From Elymus sibiricus (Eukaryota > Streptophyta > Magnoliopsida > Poales > Poaceae), in assembly GCA_039707655.1 (NCBI GenBank), contig CM077667.1:61967628-62031627 (forward strand): 64,000 nucleotides of DNA. Reading direction: 5' to 3'. Position numbers and translations under genes: made by a program. Numbering within the stretch: the stretch's first letter is position 1; every line of letters begins with the position of its first letter. The notes under the pieces are model-generated. The model did not search any database, was not told where the DNA came from, and worked only from the letters and a program-made list of their open reading frames with translations. Positions 34,004 to 45,439 of the stretch are shown one piece after another.

Positions 34004-36753
34004 CACTAGTAGAAAAAGGGTCATTTGTCCCGGTTCGTAAGGGCCTTTAGTCCCGGTTCTGGAACCGGGACTAAAGGGTCGGGACTAAAGCCCAAAACCT
34101 TTAGTCCCGGTTTGCTTACGAACCGGGACTAAAGGCCCTCCACGTGGCGTTGCCTGGGGTGGGGGAGGGAGGACCTTTAGTCCCGGTTGGTGTTACCAAC
34201 CGGGACTAAAGGCTCCACCTTTAGTCCCGGTTGGTAGGAATTTTTCGAAAAAAAAATTGGAATTTTTTTTATTTTATTTTTTTTGATTTGTTTTTAAGTT
34301 TTATTCCGATTTTCAAATCTTTGAATTATTTGACAATTTAATCTGTAATCACCCGTCCTCACTGCTCCAGCCCCAGCACGCTTAACTTCCTGGTTCTATC
34401 GCCCCTAGTTTCCAAGTCTGCACTTGTTGTTTTCCTGACAATAGTAAGCTATCAATCCTATTAACCCTTAGGTGTTGATGTCACATGATTTAATTTTTTG
34501 AATTCGAAACAATTATTAAAATAAACAAAATAAGTACTAATAATATTGAATTTCAATGAAAATAAAATAAGTAATAATATTATTTTATTCATTTTTTGCC
34601 ATTTATTCATTTTATATGGCATAATTAATATTTTTAAATCTGTAAATCTAAATTCGACAAATAATATATCCATTATTATCAGAAAAATATGAGGAATCCA
34701 AATATGACATCATTTAATTATTTTTAAATAAAATTAATTTTTAAAATTCTTTTTTTTTATTTGAAATAACTTTTTTTACTTTTGGAATTTCGAGAATCTG
34801 AGAAAACTTCACCGGGTAAACCCGGGTGAAATCGAGTCCCAATTTTTCCTAGGTGTGGTGCGCCATTACTATTTATAATTTTTTTTGAATTTTGAAGGCG
34901 GGAAAATAGTAGTGGCGCACTATGCACTGGTGCGCCATTGCTAACTTTTTTTAATTTATTTTTTTTGCCTCTCCAGATTTTGAAAGCACCGTAACTTTTT
35001 TTCTGTTAGGTTTTTGAGGATTCTAAAAATCTTCAACGGGGTTTCTATATAAAAAACTTTTCGAGTAGATGATTTTTCATATAAAAAACTTTTTCATCCG
35101 AGTTCGTATGCAAAAGTTATGCCCATTTTACAAATTCTCTAGAGATTTTGCAAAAAAAGTCGAAATTCATATTTGTAAATTTTCCCAACAACTAGACCAC
35201 ATATCACATGGGAAACTTATTTTCTTTTATTTTTTTGACATTTCCATCATTTTCTTTTATTTTTTTTGAAACTGGAAAGGCGGTCCACGGGGGGGAGGGG
35301 GGTGTGGTGGGGTGTGTGTTTGTGTGTATGGGAGGTTAGTAATGGTGCGCCATTACTAACCTCCCACACACGCAGGCACACACCCCCACCAGACATAGCA
35401 ATGGCGCACCACACCAAGGTGCGCCATTACTATGTACCATAGCTGTGGCGCACCTAGGTGTGGTGCGCCATTGCTATGTCTGGTGCGGTGGGGGGATGGA
35501 GAAAAAAAATAGCAATGGCGCACCTAGTAGTGACATCTGCTAGCACCGTCCCAGCCAGAGTCACAACTAAGGTCAACCAAGCCAGAGTCAACCTTTTCAT
35601 GGATTTAATGTTTTTTTTTTGAGCTAAATGACCCTGAAATTGAAAAGAATTACAAATGAACTCTGAAAAGGTTGAAACTTGGCATGGTATCATCATCTCA
35701 CCCACATAACTTGTGCTAAAAAGTTGAGAGGGTTACGGCAAAAACTGGATGCACTTCGTGTACAAACTGGACAATCTTCTTCGAAGTATCAGGGTTTCGG
35801 ACGAAATCCCATCTGTTACAAAGGCATTTCATTTTTTTGAACTTATTTCAACTCCAGACTTTTTGTGTGTTCAATATGCACCATTCAAATCCACATCCTC
35901 AAATTTCAACCATTTCTAACTTTATTTGCTATTTTTCATGCATTTAATGTTTTTTTTGAGCTAAATGACCCTAAAATTGAAAAGCCCTACAAATGAACTC
36001 TGAAAAGGTTGAAACTTGGCATGGTATCATCATTTCACCCACATAGCTTGTGCTAAAGAGTTGAGAGGGTTACGGCAAAAACTGAAAGCACTTCGTGTAT
36101 AAACTGGACCATCTCTTTAGAAGTATTGTTTTAATTAAAATGCTAATTTAAATTATTCTAAAAATAACCAAATACATCTTACTGTGACAACAATCTAACA
36201 CGTGACTAGGAGAAAAAAGAATTAAACTAAAAACTATTTGTAAACTCAAGTTATTCACAAGCTAGGGTTTGAAGCAAATTTGAATAAATTCAAATTTAAA
36301 CCATTCAAATTTGAAAAATAATGGCACAAACAGAAACTATACAAAATTTTGAATCCAATGCAAAAAGAATCACTCAAAAACATCAAATATCCTAAAAGAT
36401 ATAAGCAATTTAAAACAGAAACTAAAAACAGAAAACAAATGTAAAAAACAGAAAAAAAAAACTAGCTACAGTACAACCGGGACTAAAGCGTCAACACCTT
36501 TAGTCCCGGTTTGTGTCTCAAACCGGGACTAAAGGCGGTTTGAGACACAAACCGGGACTAAAGGGTATCGGACCCTTTAGTCCCGGTTTGTGTCTCAAAC
36601 CGGGACTAAAGGTCCCATTTGAACCGGGATGGATGCCCGACCGGTGCCCTAGCCGCTCGAACCGGGACTAATACTCATATTAGTCCCGGTTCGTAATGCA
36701 ACCGGGACTAATGTATAAATCGGCTGTGACGGAAGCCCTGTTATGTACTAGTG
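34004..36753. mobile_element. Non-autonomous CACTA transposon, 2.75 kb
   Basis: It starts CACTAGTAGAAAAAGGG and ends ...tatgtactagtg, flanked by ATA at 34001-34003 and 36754-36756. Subterminal repeats are tttagtcccggtt/aaccgggactaaa, many copies in both orientations (34028-34230, 36475-36715). The interior is AT-rich with two copies of a 130-200-bp segment (tgaaaaggttgaaacttggc...; about 35655-35830 and 36000-36125). No transposase or captured gene was recognised. A second set of CACTA-like repeats is nested inside. Confidence 0.92.
34845..35533. mobile_element. Nested CACTA-like segment with gtgcgccatt repeats
   Basis: Repeats of ggtgcgccattactat and its complement (34850-34945, 35340-35525) differ from the tttagtcccgg repeats of the host element. 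The segment ends cctagtagtg at about 35532, like a CACTA right terminus. A matching CACTA left terminus was not found, so it is a truncated guest or a composite part of the host. Confidence 0.55.
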
Positions 36754-36756
36754 ATA

Positions 36757-37370
36757 AGTCATCAAGAATTGGCAATACTAACTCTTTTCTTTGGCCTCTC
36801 GCAAGGTATGGATTTGTCTCCCCTTCGTGTGCCGCTCTGGGACGGTGGCGGGGAGGGGAATCTTGGTGGCTCAGCTCCGGGTAGTAGATAGGCAGGGTCT
36901 TAGCCATCCCAGGACGGCACTCGGACGGCTGGCTACGCTTCTTCTTCGAATCAGTCTTCGAGGTTCTGATCTTCCTTAGGTTCATCCGCCTGAATGGATT
37001 AGACAGAGCTCCAGCATAGATTCCTGCCAGCGCCTTTGGGCGCCGATATTAGGGATTCTCATCATACATATGCAGTTACAAGATTTGATGTCAGGTTCTT
37101 CAGATCGATTCAAGGATTCAATGGCAAGGACTGCAACTCCGGGGCGCTGGTTCTTAGGGGCACGTGCACGAAGACTTCCCAGTTGTCCTCGACAAGGTCA
37201 GGTCAGCTCTGGTATGAGAGGAACGACGGCTGCTCATCGGTGGCTCGTTTTGACGGTGGAAATGGTCATTCGGTGGTCCATTGACCTTGATGTAATTTTT
37301 ATTCTGTTTGAGGTGCTTTGTACTTTTGATAAATCTTTATAATAGATTGGATCCTCTTCGCACAAAAATG
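36757..37370 (+). mobile_element. Retroposon or LINE 3'-end remnant (tentative)
   Basis: The end (ttgatgtaatttttattctg...gtacttttgataaatctt...cgcacaaaa) has the style of Triticeae non-LTR 3' ends: a short message-like tail followed by an A-run. No RT domain was seen. The adjoining 37370-37709 has a T18 run (about 37522-37540) and no gene. Confidence 0.35.
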
Positions 37371-37852
37371 GATGTGCTATTATTCAGTTCGGTCACTAAA
37401 GAGACACGTGATAAATCAAGGAAGTCACCTTCTAGCACATGTATTATAATCTTGCTTGTGCACCTAACACAACAACGTGACGTTTCCATCGTTGAATTGG
37501 TCACCATTTTTTTGTGGGGCTGGTTTTTTTTTTTTTTTTTGAACATGGAGAGGCCCCGAAGGGCCAGGATGCCATTAACTTTCAGCGGTGCACATATAAA
37601 GTACATTAGGGACCCGAAAAGATAAAGAAAATACCTAGCAAAACAAATACCGCTAGGTGGAGGTTGTCATATACGAGAAAATATTTTGAGGAGATACTCT
37701 CTAGAAATATCTCTACTCCTAAAAGGGGAGTTGGTAGCTTCTTTTCGAAGGTTTTTTCCGTCTCCCCTCCCACCTTCGTCTGGTTTTTTTTCGTCCGGTT
37801 TTCTTTTAGCCCACGATCTTTTAAAACAAATTTTATCTGCCAATAAGATCAT

Positions 37853-38113
37853 TTTTCGGTATATTTGGTAACTTTTGTATGGAAAGGAATAAATCACGAT
37901 CAATCTTTAATTAATTTACCGTAAATTTGGTAACTTCCATATTCAATCAATCTATAATCAATTTTTGGTATATTTGGTAATTTTTATATGGAAAGGAATG
38001 AATCACAATCAATCTTTAATCAATTGTCGGTATATTTGGTAACTTTTATATGGAAAGGATGAATCACAATCAATCTTTAATCAATTGTCGGTATATTTGG
38101 TAACTTTTGTAGG
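37853..38113 (+). repeat. Tandem repeat, about 61-bp unit, about 4 copies
   Basis: The word ggtatatttggtaactttt recurs at about 37858, 37967, 38029 and 38090, with a weaker copy (cgtaaatttggtaacttcc) at about 37919. Full units also share ggaaaggaatgaatcac and aatcaatctttaat. Located about 150 bp inside the Helitron 5' end. Confidence 0.85.
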
Positions 38114-40013
38114 TTGTTTGTTCGCTCCCGCACGACCACGCCCACTGATTTTATCCATTTATCCCACCCCACACCTTCCCTCCTCTGGTCCCACTGATTT
38201 TTCTCAACAAACCAATACCCGAGGCCGCAATGACAGAAAACTGGTGGAGAAAAATAGGTCAGTGAAACCCCACCCCTGCCCCCACCCGCATAACCACATC
38301 CGCGAACCCTAGATGTCGCACGTCTCCCGTTTAGCCCGCCCGATCTTGATGGCGCACGTCGCCCTGCTGCCTCATGCTCCACCAAGCCCAGAACGCTTCC
38401 GTCGTCGATTCAAGTCCTTCAGTGCCGCCTCTGGGTCACCGTCACTGTCGCTACCATGAACTCCAAGCACTCACGTATGAGACCTCCACGACCATCCGCC
38501 GCAATCCTCCCAGTCCCTCCTTCCCTCCTTGTCCATCGATGCAGACGGAGGTGCGGGTGGGCGGCTTGGCCTCATCCTCTGTGGCGCCGTATCGCCGTCC
38601 CGCCGCCAGGAGCAGCATCAACGCCACATCGGTACCATTGCGCACATCGCCGCTGGTGGCTTTGCCGGCGTCGTCACCAAGACCTGTATCTCAATCCTCG
38701 CCCACTCACCATCCTCTTCCAGGTAATAGGCTTTCCGCCCCCTCTTTTATCTCCTGCGTTCTCGTGTGCACGGATTTGGTAGCTGCGAAGGAATTTCATA
38801 GGACGGGCAGCAACAGCAAGGACTAATTAAGTGTTGATTTGATTTCCGAGATTCTATCTCTACGACATGATTTGATGACAAAGGTCTCCCTTTAAATGTG
38901 ACCTGATCTCTGATAAGGAACGCAAGCTAAAAAAGCATGGGAAAACCTCGGGTTGTAACAATTAATGTGCTTGTGTGAGCCTGAAGGAAGATTTTTCTTC
39001 TATTTCGTGGTGGTGATGTGCTCCTTCTGGCTTCACATTGCACGTACATAGATTCTTCAAAGAAATTGGATGCTGATAATATCAACTTAGTTTCCTGAAT
39101 GATATATATATAATCTCTGGTTGCCCCAAACTATATCTCTGGTTAATAGTCATGACCTATTATTGTTGTTGTTAATTTACCACACTCTGTGCATGTGAAG
39201 CCAATCACCGTCCAAACTTAAACCTTGGCTGTGGATTTATTGTATGTACCATACACTGTTCATAGCTGCAAAACTGCGATCTCTTGAAAATGTTCTTGAA
39301 TACAGTAAAATTTTTGCCACATAACCCATATGTTGATGATAAAGTTTGTTATATGAGCTTGTGGCATACTGATCCAACAGGTGGCAGGTATGCATTTAGA
39401 TGATGCAGCTCTAAGGAAGGGTAGTATATGGCACGTGGCTTCACAGATTGTTCGAGAAGAAGGGGTTGGGGCATATTTGAAAGGCAATCTTGTGAAAATT
39501 GTACATCGCTTGCCTTATTCCGCCATCAACTTCTATTCATATGAGCGATATAAAAAGTTCATCACTTAATTTCAGTATGTTAACTTGCAAGATTTGTCGT
39601 GACTATGTATTTTATAGTTTTATGAATTTTGAATAATCATTGCAGCTTTTCGGAATGGACGACCCAAATTATGTTAGTGTTGGTACGTTTGCTTGGCCGT
39701 GGTATAGCGGGACTGACAGCTGCATCTGTAACTTACCTAAACTTACCCATTGGGGGTTGTTCGAACTCACCGGGCAACACAGGTGATGCTTTTCTTCCTT
39801 TTGTGAATAACACTTAACCAACCAATCAATCAATCTAACTTTCAGTTAGAACTTAGAGCATCTTTAGCTATCGCTTTCATGCAATGCAGCTTCACAGACC
39901 AAAGGCACATGTTGTAGTAAGCTAAATTAAGTAACTCGTTCTTTTGCTGCCTAAAAAATTCTGCAGAAAATCACCAGGTATTTTAAGGGCATCTTTCATA
40001 TGTTGTCTATAAT

Positions 40014-41098
40014 TTGTTTTTTTCGATAAGGGGTGCTTTATTACTTAAAAGGTTTAAGCATTACACCCGGCCTCTGCATAACTGAGATGCACACAACCAA
40101 ATGAAGTCCACTCACACAAACCAAAATTAAAAACGGCGAAATACAAAGAAACATGTAGACTCTGTATAACGTCTAAGCCATAGGAGGACCAATCCTAAGA
40201 TCATGCTGCCACCCATGTTGGGTAAAAGTATCCCTCGCCGTAGCCTCCAATCGTGTACACACCTCCGTAAACAGGCCTCGATTCTCCACACGTTGTAGAG
40301 ATGACCATAAACGAAGCGTCCCGGTACATCTGTAGATAACCTGCATAAGAGAAATACTTTTACCATTAAAAACCTTATCATTTCTACATAGCCAAAGCGA
40401 CCAAATAACGGCAAGCGCTCCCACCCTGAGAAGAGTTCTAAACCTGTGTTCAATCCCATGTAACCAGTTGCCAAATATATTAGCAACACTACAAGGAGGA
40501 TACAAGCCAGAAGCTATTTGGATGACTGACCATATAGAACGAGCGAATTTGCATTGAAAGAACAAATATTTTATTGTCTCATCATGTTGACAAAAAACAC
40601 ATTGCGCACTTCCATGCCAATTCCTCTTAATAAGGTTATCTTTAGTAAGAATGACCCCGCGACGAAGATACCATGCAAAGATTTTATTCTTAAGAGGTAT
40701 CTTCATCTTCCAAATCTTCTTGTTATTATCAACTGGCACATCAGATTGGAGCAAAGCTCTGTACATGGACTCCACTAAGAATTGCCCATTCCCATGTAGA
40801 TTCCAATGAAACACATCGGACCCTTGTGACAATTCCACCGTGGACAACCGCAAAAGCAGAGTGTTCCACGATTGTAGTCTGGGTCCAATTAAATTTCTTC
40901 TGAACGTCACATTTGGCGGAAATGATTCCAAAACCGTGGCGATGGTATCTCCCTTGTGACGCACAATATTGTACAGAGCTGGATATTGTTCCCGGAGTGA
41001 AGCATTACCTAGCCACTTATCCTCCCAGAATCTAATTTCCGAGCCGTCCTTAATCGAGAAGGATCCATAGCGGAAGAAATATTTCTTCGTAGCCATTA
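40014..41098 (-). mobile_element. LINE, 5'-truncated, inserted in carrier exon 4
   Basis: It has a T-run at the left edge (40018-40024; the A-tail on minus) with ttattacttaaaagg beside it, a 3' UTR at 40025-40172, and an ORF at 40173-41096. The carrier exon is interrupted on both sides, so the LINE inserted into the pseudogene, either before or after Helitron capture. Confidence 0.85.
40173..41096 (-). pseudogene. LINE ORF2 C-terminal region
   Basis: 307 codons are open to a natural stop at 40173. The order is a FWEDKWLG motif, a linker, WKMKIPLKNKIFAWYLRRGVI, the zf-RVT cysteine cluster (CVFCQHDETIKYLFFQCKF) and a tail ending in RIGPPMA. The RT itself is missing (5' truncation). The frame is clean, pointing to a younger insertion than the LINEs at 1-1184 or 26904-27545. 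Confidence 0.85.
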
Positions 41099-41259
41099 AT
41101 AGAGAAGACCTTATTGGTAAGCCGTACGCTTCTACTGAAAATTGTTTTTGAATTGACTTGCCAGTAACTTTTACGAGTTACATGGAGTTGGGCCTGGTAT
41201 AGCAATCAACTTTTATGTATATGAATCCCTGAGGTCTCATTGGCAAATGAAAAGGTGAA

Positions 41260-44200
41260 TGTCATAGTATGCGACAATGATTCACTATGGTACCTCCTTC
41301 TCTCTTCTATGAACACTATAACACACGTCTTAAGTCTTAATTTCTTCTATCCTATTGCAGGTTAATTCCAGTTGGGTGTGTTAACCTGCAGCAATCAATC
41401 AAGTCAACAAATATAACAACCATACCATGCCTTCTGATTTTTGGTGGTGATTTTTTTGTGACTAGACTAACACTAGCTGAAGTATGTGTTCTTAATTTTT
41501 TTTCCATATGACTAGATGCATATAAACTGAAGCTCCATAACACTTCCAAAGCATCTAACTATACTCACCAAAAACCATATCAAAATTCATGTTAGTACAT
41601 TACCAAAATTATCATTTCAGTATGGAATGTCATCTCAAACGATGGAACTGTATCTTTTTTGGTGAGTTAATATCACCATAAGTACATAAACTTGCACGAC
41701 GATAACAGATCCATACAATAACTTGAAAAAGCACGAAAAGTGGTCACTTAAGTCTTGATGAGGTAGCAGTTAGATACAAAACGCTGATCAGCTCCCACAT
41801 CACATGCCATGTCATCAAGTGGCACACGCATGTGTTACTTTTTTATTTTCACAAAGCCCCCTGGTGTTATTATGTACATGCATTATGAGGGCATGCGTTT
41901 CCCATTCCCCATACCCCAGTCCAAATCCCTAACACCAAACTTGTGCCCACACTCCCACCGTTGAGGGCTCCCGGCGGTCGCGCACTTCTGCATCGCATGC
42001 CTCCGGCGTCGCGAAGGAGAGCGGTTGTTCGTGGCAGTGGGACATCGGCCGCAAGAGGCAGAGTCGGTCTCGCTTGCGGCGACGACATGAGCGGCGGCCG
42101 TGGCGTTGGGACATCTTCCACACGAGGCAGAGGCGGTCTCAGTGGCGGCGGGACATCGTCCGCGTGCTGTAGAGGCGGTATTGCTGGCGGCGGCGGTGGC
42201 TGGAGGAACGACAACAAGCAGTGGGTGGTCAGTGGCGTTGTGTGATGCTGAATACTTGTACTGTTGAAATATACTGAAGAATTATGATAGAATTTTGTAC
42301 TGCAATGCGGACAGTGCTATGCGATGTTAGAAACTTGTCTGATTTGTCAATTTAGCATTTTGTGCTTCAATGGACTACAGATGCATGATATGCAAAGTAA
42401 TTATGTCCCCAAAGAAAAGCTACATCCTACATCAATATCTAGATGCATTCACTAGCGCAAGTCACACTATTGTGGTCAGCTATACATATGCATCAGGCCA
42501 GCGTGTTCTCTGAATTAATTTTTCCTAAATCCAACAACCACGTCTAGCCGACCTAGCCAAAATCATTGCAAAGGAGTGGTACTTCACGTACAAACAGATC
42601 ATTTCCAACTAAAAAACCCAATGTACGCGCAAGGATCATGGAGAACATGAAGTGATCATATGTGGGTAAAAACCTAACAAAATTGAGGCACCAATCTCTT
42701 GAGGGAAAAGCAGCCAAATTGAGTGCATACCATACTCTGGAGGGTAGGCGCCAGGCCCCTGGAGGATCGGCTCCCGCAGGATCGGCTCCATTCAGCCTCA
42801 ATCGCCGCCGCCGATCGCGGATGAACACGCAAACGCCAACATACCAACAGACGAAGGGGTTTAGGAAGAGTTATCTGACCTATGTGATATTTCATGGCAG
42901 AACAGGGTCGTTTTTACAAGTTCTCATTCCATCTCATCACTAACAATTTCTCAGAAATATATGTCATTCAATCAGGGGGGTCTTATCAAAAAAAGAACGA
43001 GCACGAGCGCAGTTGATCAGTGTTTTTTTATCAAACTATTATTGCCTCAAGACTTAAATGACCATTTTCCTTGCTTTTTCAAGTTTTTGTATGGACCTGT
43101 TATCACTCTGCAAGTTCATGTACTTATGGTGATATTAACTCTTTTTTGGTTGACTACTGGTTTAGAGTAATAGATAATTGACAGATTTCTTGGTTGACCG
43201 TTTACTCACTGAATCATTCTTCCAGGAAGTGTTTGCTTCCGTGCTTAACCTCGCCTTTGGGTATGTAACTTTCTAGCTATGGTGCAATCCTTGCCATTGT
43301 TGTGTAGAAGAACTCCCCATCATTTGATGGATCCAAGGTGTTTTTGGAGTCACGCGCAATGTGAGGGAAAATAGCACCGGCTACAATGACACCCTACCGT
43401 TCAGATGTGCATCTTGCTTACGCGATTCTCCTGGCCTTGCCTGCCATTCCTTGCAATTTTTCTCCAGATTTGCTAGGCTTTGTAGCCGCCATTGCAGCAG
43501 AGACGTCCAGACGCTGGTGATCACGCTAGAGATGTCCAGACGCTATTACCAGGCGCGAGCCACAGACCATGCGCTCAATATATCCAACATGTTTCTTTTA
43601 TGTGATGACCTAGAAATATATTTGTGTCTACAAAATTAAGGTTACTCATGTAGTTGTTTGCTTATTCATTGCGACCTATTTATTTGCTTATTCTATACTT
43701 GCATTTTATGTTCTTTTGTGTGTTCCCGAGAATTATAAGTATGTTTCCAGGGTCTTCCATGTATGTGATGAGATAGAAGATCTTTTCTCTGCTGTTTAAG
43801 TATTCACGCAAAGGCGAACGCCATCTATCTTTTCTTTTTTGAAATGTTAGTGTTTCTAATTCCCTTCCTTGTTTGTGCATCCTTTCCAATCTGTATGGAC
43901 TGAACTCATGTAAGCTTTCTTTGGAACATGTAATTTTACGTGTAAATTGACCTGAACATAGAATAACATCCTAAATTGTAAGCCTCTGAGCCGGTTTTAT
44001 TTCACCATGCATCTTAATTTGTGAAGGCATTCGTGAAACCTTCTGCGTGTCACAGCCATGATGAAAGCTGCCTTTCACTCCTGCAGCTCCCTATGGTGGC
44101 ACTTGATATTGTTTCTATCCTTGGCACTAGAGAATTGGGGGTCAAGAATCTCCATTGGAAGATCCTCAACCACAAATTCTACATCAAATATCTAAATAAC

Positions 44201-45121
44201 ACAAAGTTAGGTCAATGCAATATCGTCCAGAAATATGAATTTCATGTTGGTAGAGAAATTGGTTAACAATATCAAAAGGAGCATGATATCAAGGAAAATG
44301 CCTTAGATCTGAAAGGGACAACAAAGAGATGTCGCCCCTTGGGAGTGAGTGAAGGGCTCTCAATCTTTCTCTGTGAAACCGCTCCATCGGGGACATGTTG
44401 GACTAGAGGTTTTCTGTCCCGGGATCAATGAATCTGAAGGAATAGGAATTGAGTTGTGAGGGAATTCAACAACGCACTTGAAATAAAGCAACTCGACTGG
44501 AATTCTGATATATCGAGATGGAAACGTTTATTTCCGTCAGGTATTCCAACGGGCATGGACGGGTAAATTAATATATTTCATTATCATAACATTCAAAATA
44601 TAAACATTTATTTTTGTTATCACTATATTCAAGATAATTTAATTTAGAAAATTGTAGGGGTATGTCTGGCTATTTTGTTTTTCATTTTATGCTCTTGGTG
44701 GAACGATAAAGAATTGTTTCATCCTGTTTGCACGATGAGTATTCTTCGTTACACATTCTTGAGACCTTCGACGTGAGATATTTGTGTTAACTACAGATAT
44801 GGATTGTGCAGAATGGGTATGAGTTGGTGAAGAAGTTTCTCTTATACTTGCTCAAATATCGTTCGAATGAACCTAAAAAAAACATTCCTGATATTGTGCG
44901 AGAATATCTTAAGCGCATCAACTAGACCTTAATTTGTTACAGATTTTCAATTGGATAATCGATCTATATGTATACATCATCAAATTGCCTTTTTGTTATT
45001 AGTTTACATTGTAAGTGAAGTGGACTTCAGTTATTACCCAATTGTGCATGTGCTATCTCTTCTCTACATGTAAAATTTAACATGCATTATGTTTATCTAA
45101 CTCCAGCAAAATATTTCAAAA
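41260..45121. other. Helitron interior without recognised genes
   Basis: It contains a GC-rich stretch at 41940-42240 with three imperfect copies of a gtggcg...gggacatcgtc/ttcc unit (Gly/Arg/Ser-rich frame) and another GC-richer patch at 42730-42830; the rest is AT-rich intron-like sequence. Short frames such as 44021-44266 have no family resemblance I can see. Confidence 0.5.
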
Positions 45122-45151
45122 GCCCGTGGCAACGCACGGGCACTCTACTAG
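45122..45151 (+). repeat. Helitron 3' terminal hairpin and CTAG end
   Basis: gcccgtg gcaacg cacgggc, then actcta, then CTAG and the target T at 45152. Such a hairpin 10-12 bases from a CTRR end is characteristic of Helitrons. Confidence 0.8.
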
Positions 45152-45439
45152 TACTACTTATTGGTAAGCTTTGAGAAATTCTTACATGCCGTACAAGCAT
45201 GTGTCAAATTTCAGGTCCGAGGCTCCGTGTCCAATCGCTGGTAGGTACTTCTTTTGGGCAAAGACCCTGCACTAAATTAAAAAATATGTGCTCAGCTGAC
45301 TCTATGACCATCAGATTAAGGGCAGTGTTTTCTCTTTTGAACCTTTAAGGGCGATGTTAGGATTCGTGTTCAGTCGCTGGGTGTGTTTCTGGGATGGCAC
45401 GTTCATTTAAATCGCATGCACGTGCGTGGGCTTTGCTCT

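Larger units (their letters stand above)
38529..41254 (+). pseudogene. Mitochondrial carrier family pseudogene, introns kept
   Basis: Exon 1 ends at 38722 and includes GTIAHIAAGGFAGVV (38630-38680), with a frameshift before LTILFQ. Exon 2 (39381-39560) reads VAGMHLDDAALRKG...HRLPYSAINFYSYERYKK. Exon 3 (39646-39782) has RLLGRGIAGLTAASVTY and then, after frameshifts, a VVRT-type end of the Px(D/E)xx(R/K) signature. Exon 4 starts at 39967 (ITRYFKGIFHM), is cut by a LINE, and its tail is at about 41180-41254 (GVGPGIAINFYVYESLRSHW). Intact relatives are six-helix inner-membrane transporters; this looks closest to the plant CoA/nucleotide-type carriers by memory of the motif order. Several frameshifts and the LINE make it dead. 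The normal fifth exon was not found. Confidence 0.8.
37710..45151 (+). mobile_element. Helitron, 7.4 kb, carrying gene fragments
   Basis: The 5' end is A|TCTCTACTCCTAAAAGGGG (T at 37710). The 3' end is CTAG|T (45148-45151), preceded by a perfect 7-bp hairpin gcccgtg/cacgggc (45122-45128 and 45135-45141) and a 6-base spacer. These are the standard Helitron hallmarks, including insertion between A and T and no target duplication. No Rep/helicase gene was seen, so it is non-autonomous. Inside are a 61-bp tandem repeat near the 5' end, a mitochondrial-carrier pseudogene with introns on the plus strand, and a later LINE. 41260-45120 holds no gene I can name. It is possible, though less likely, that the two ends belong to different Helitrons. 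Confidence 0.7.

Noticed and set aside
41943..42245. 100-residue Gly-rich ORF inside the Helitron
   Set aside because: GC-rich imperfect repeat; no domain, no splice context.
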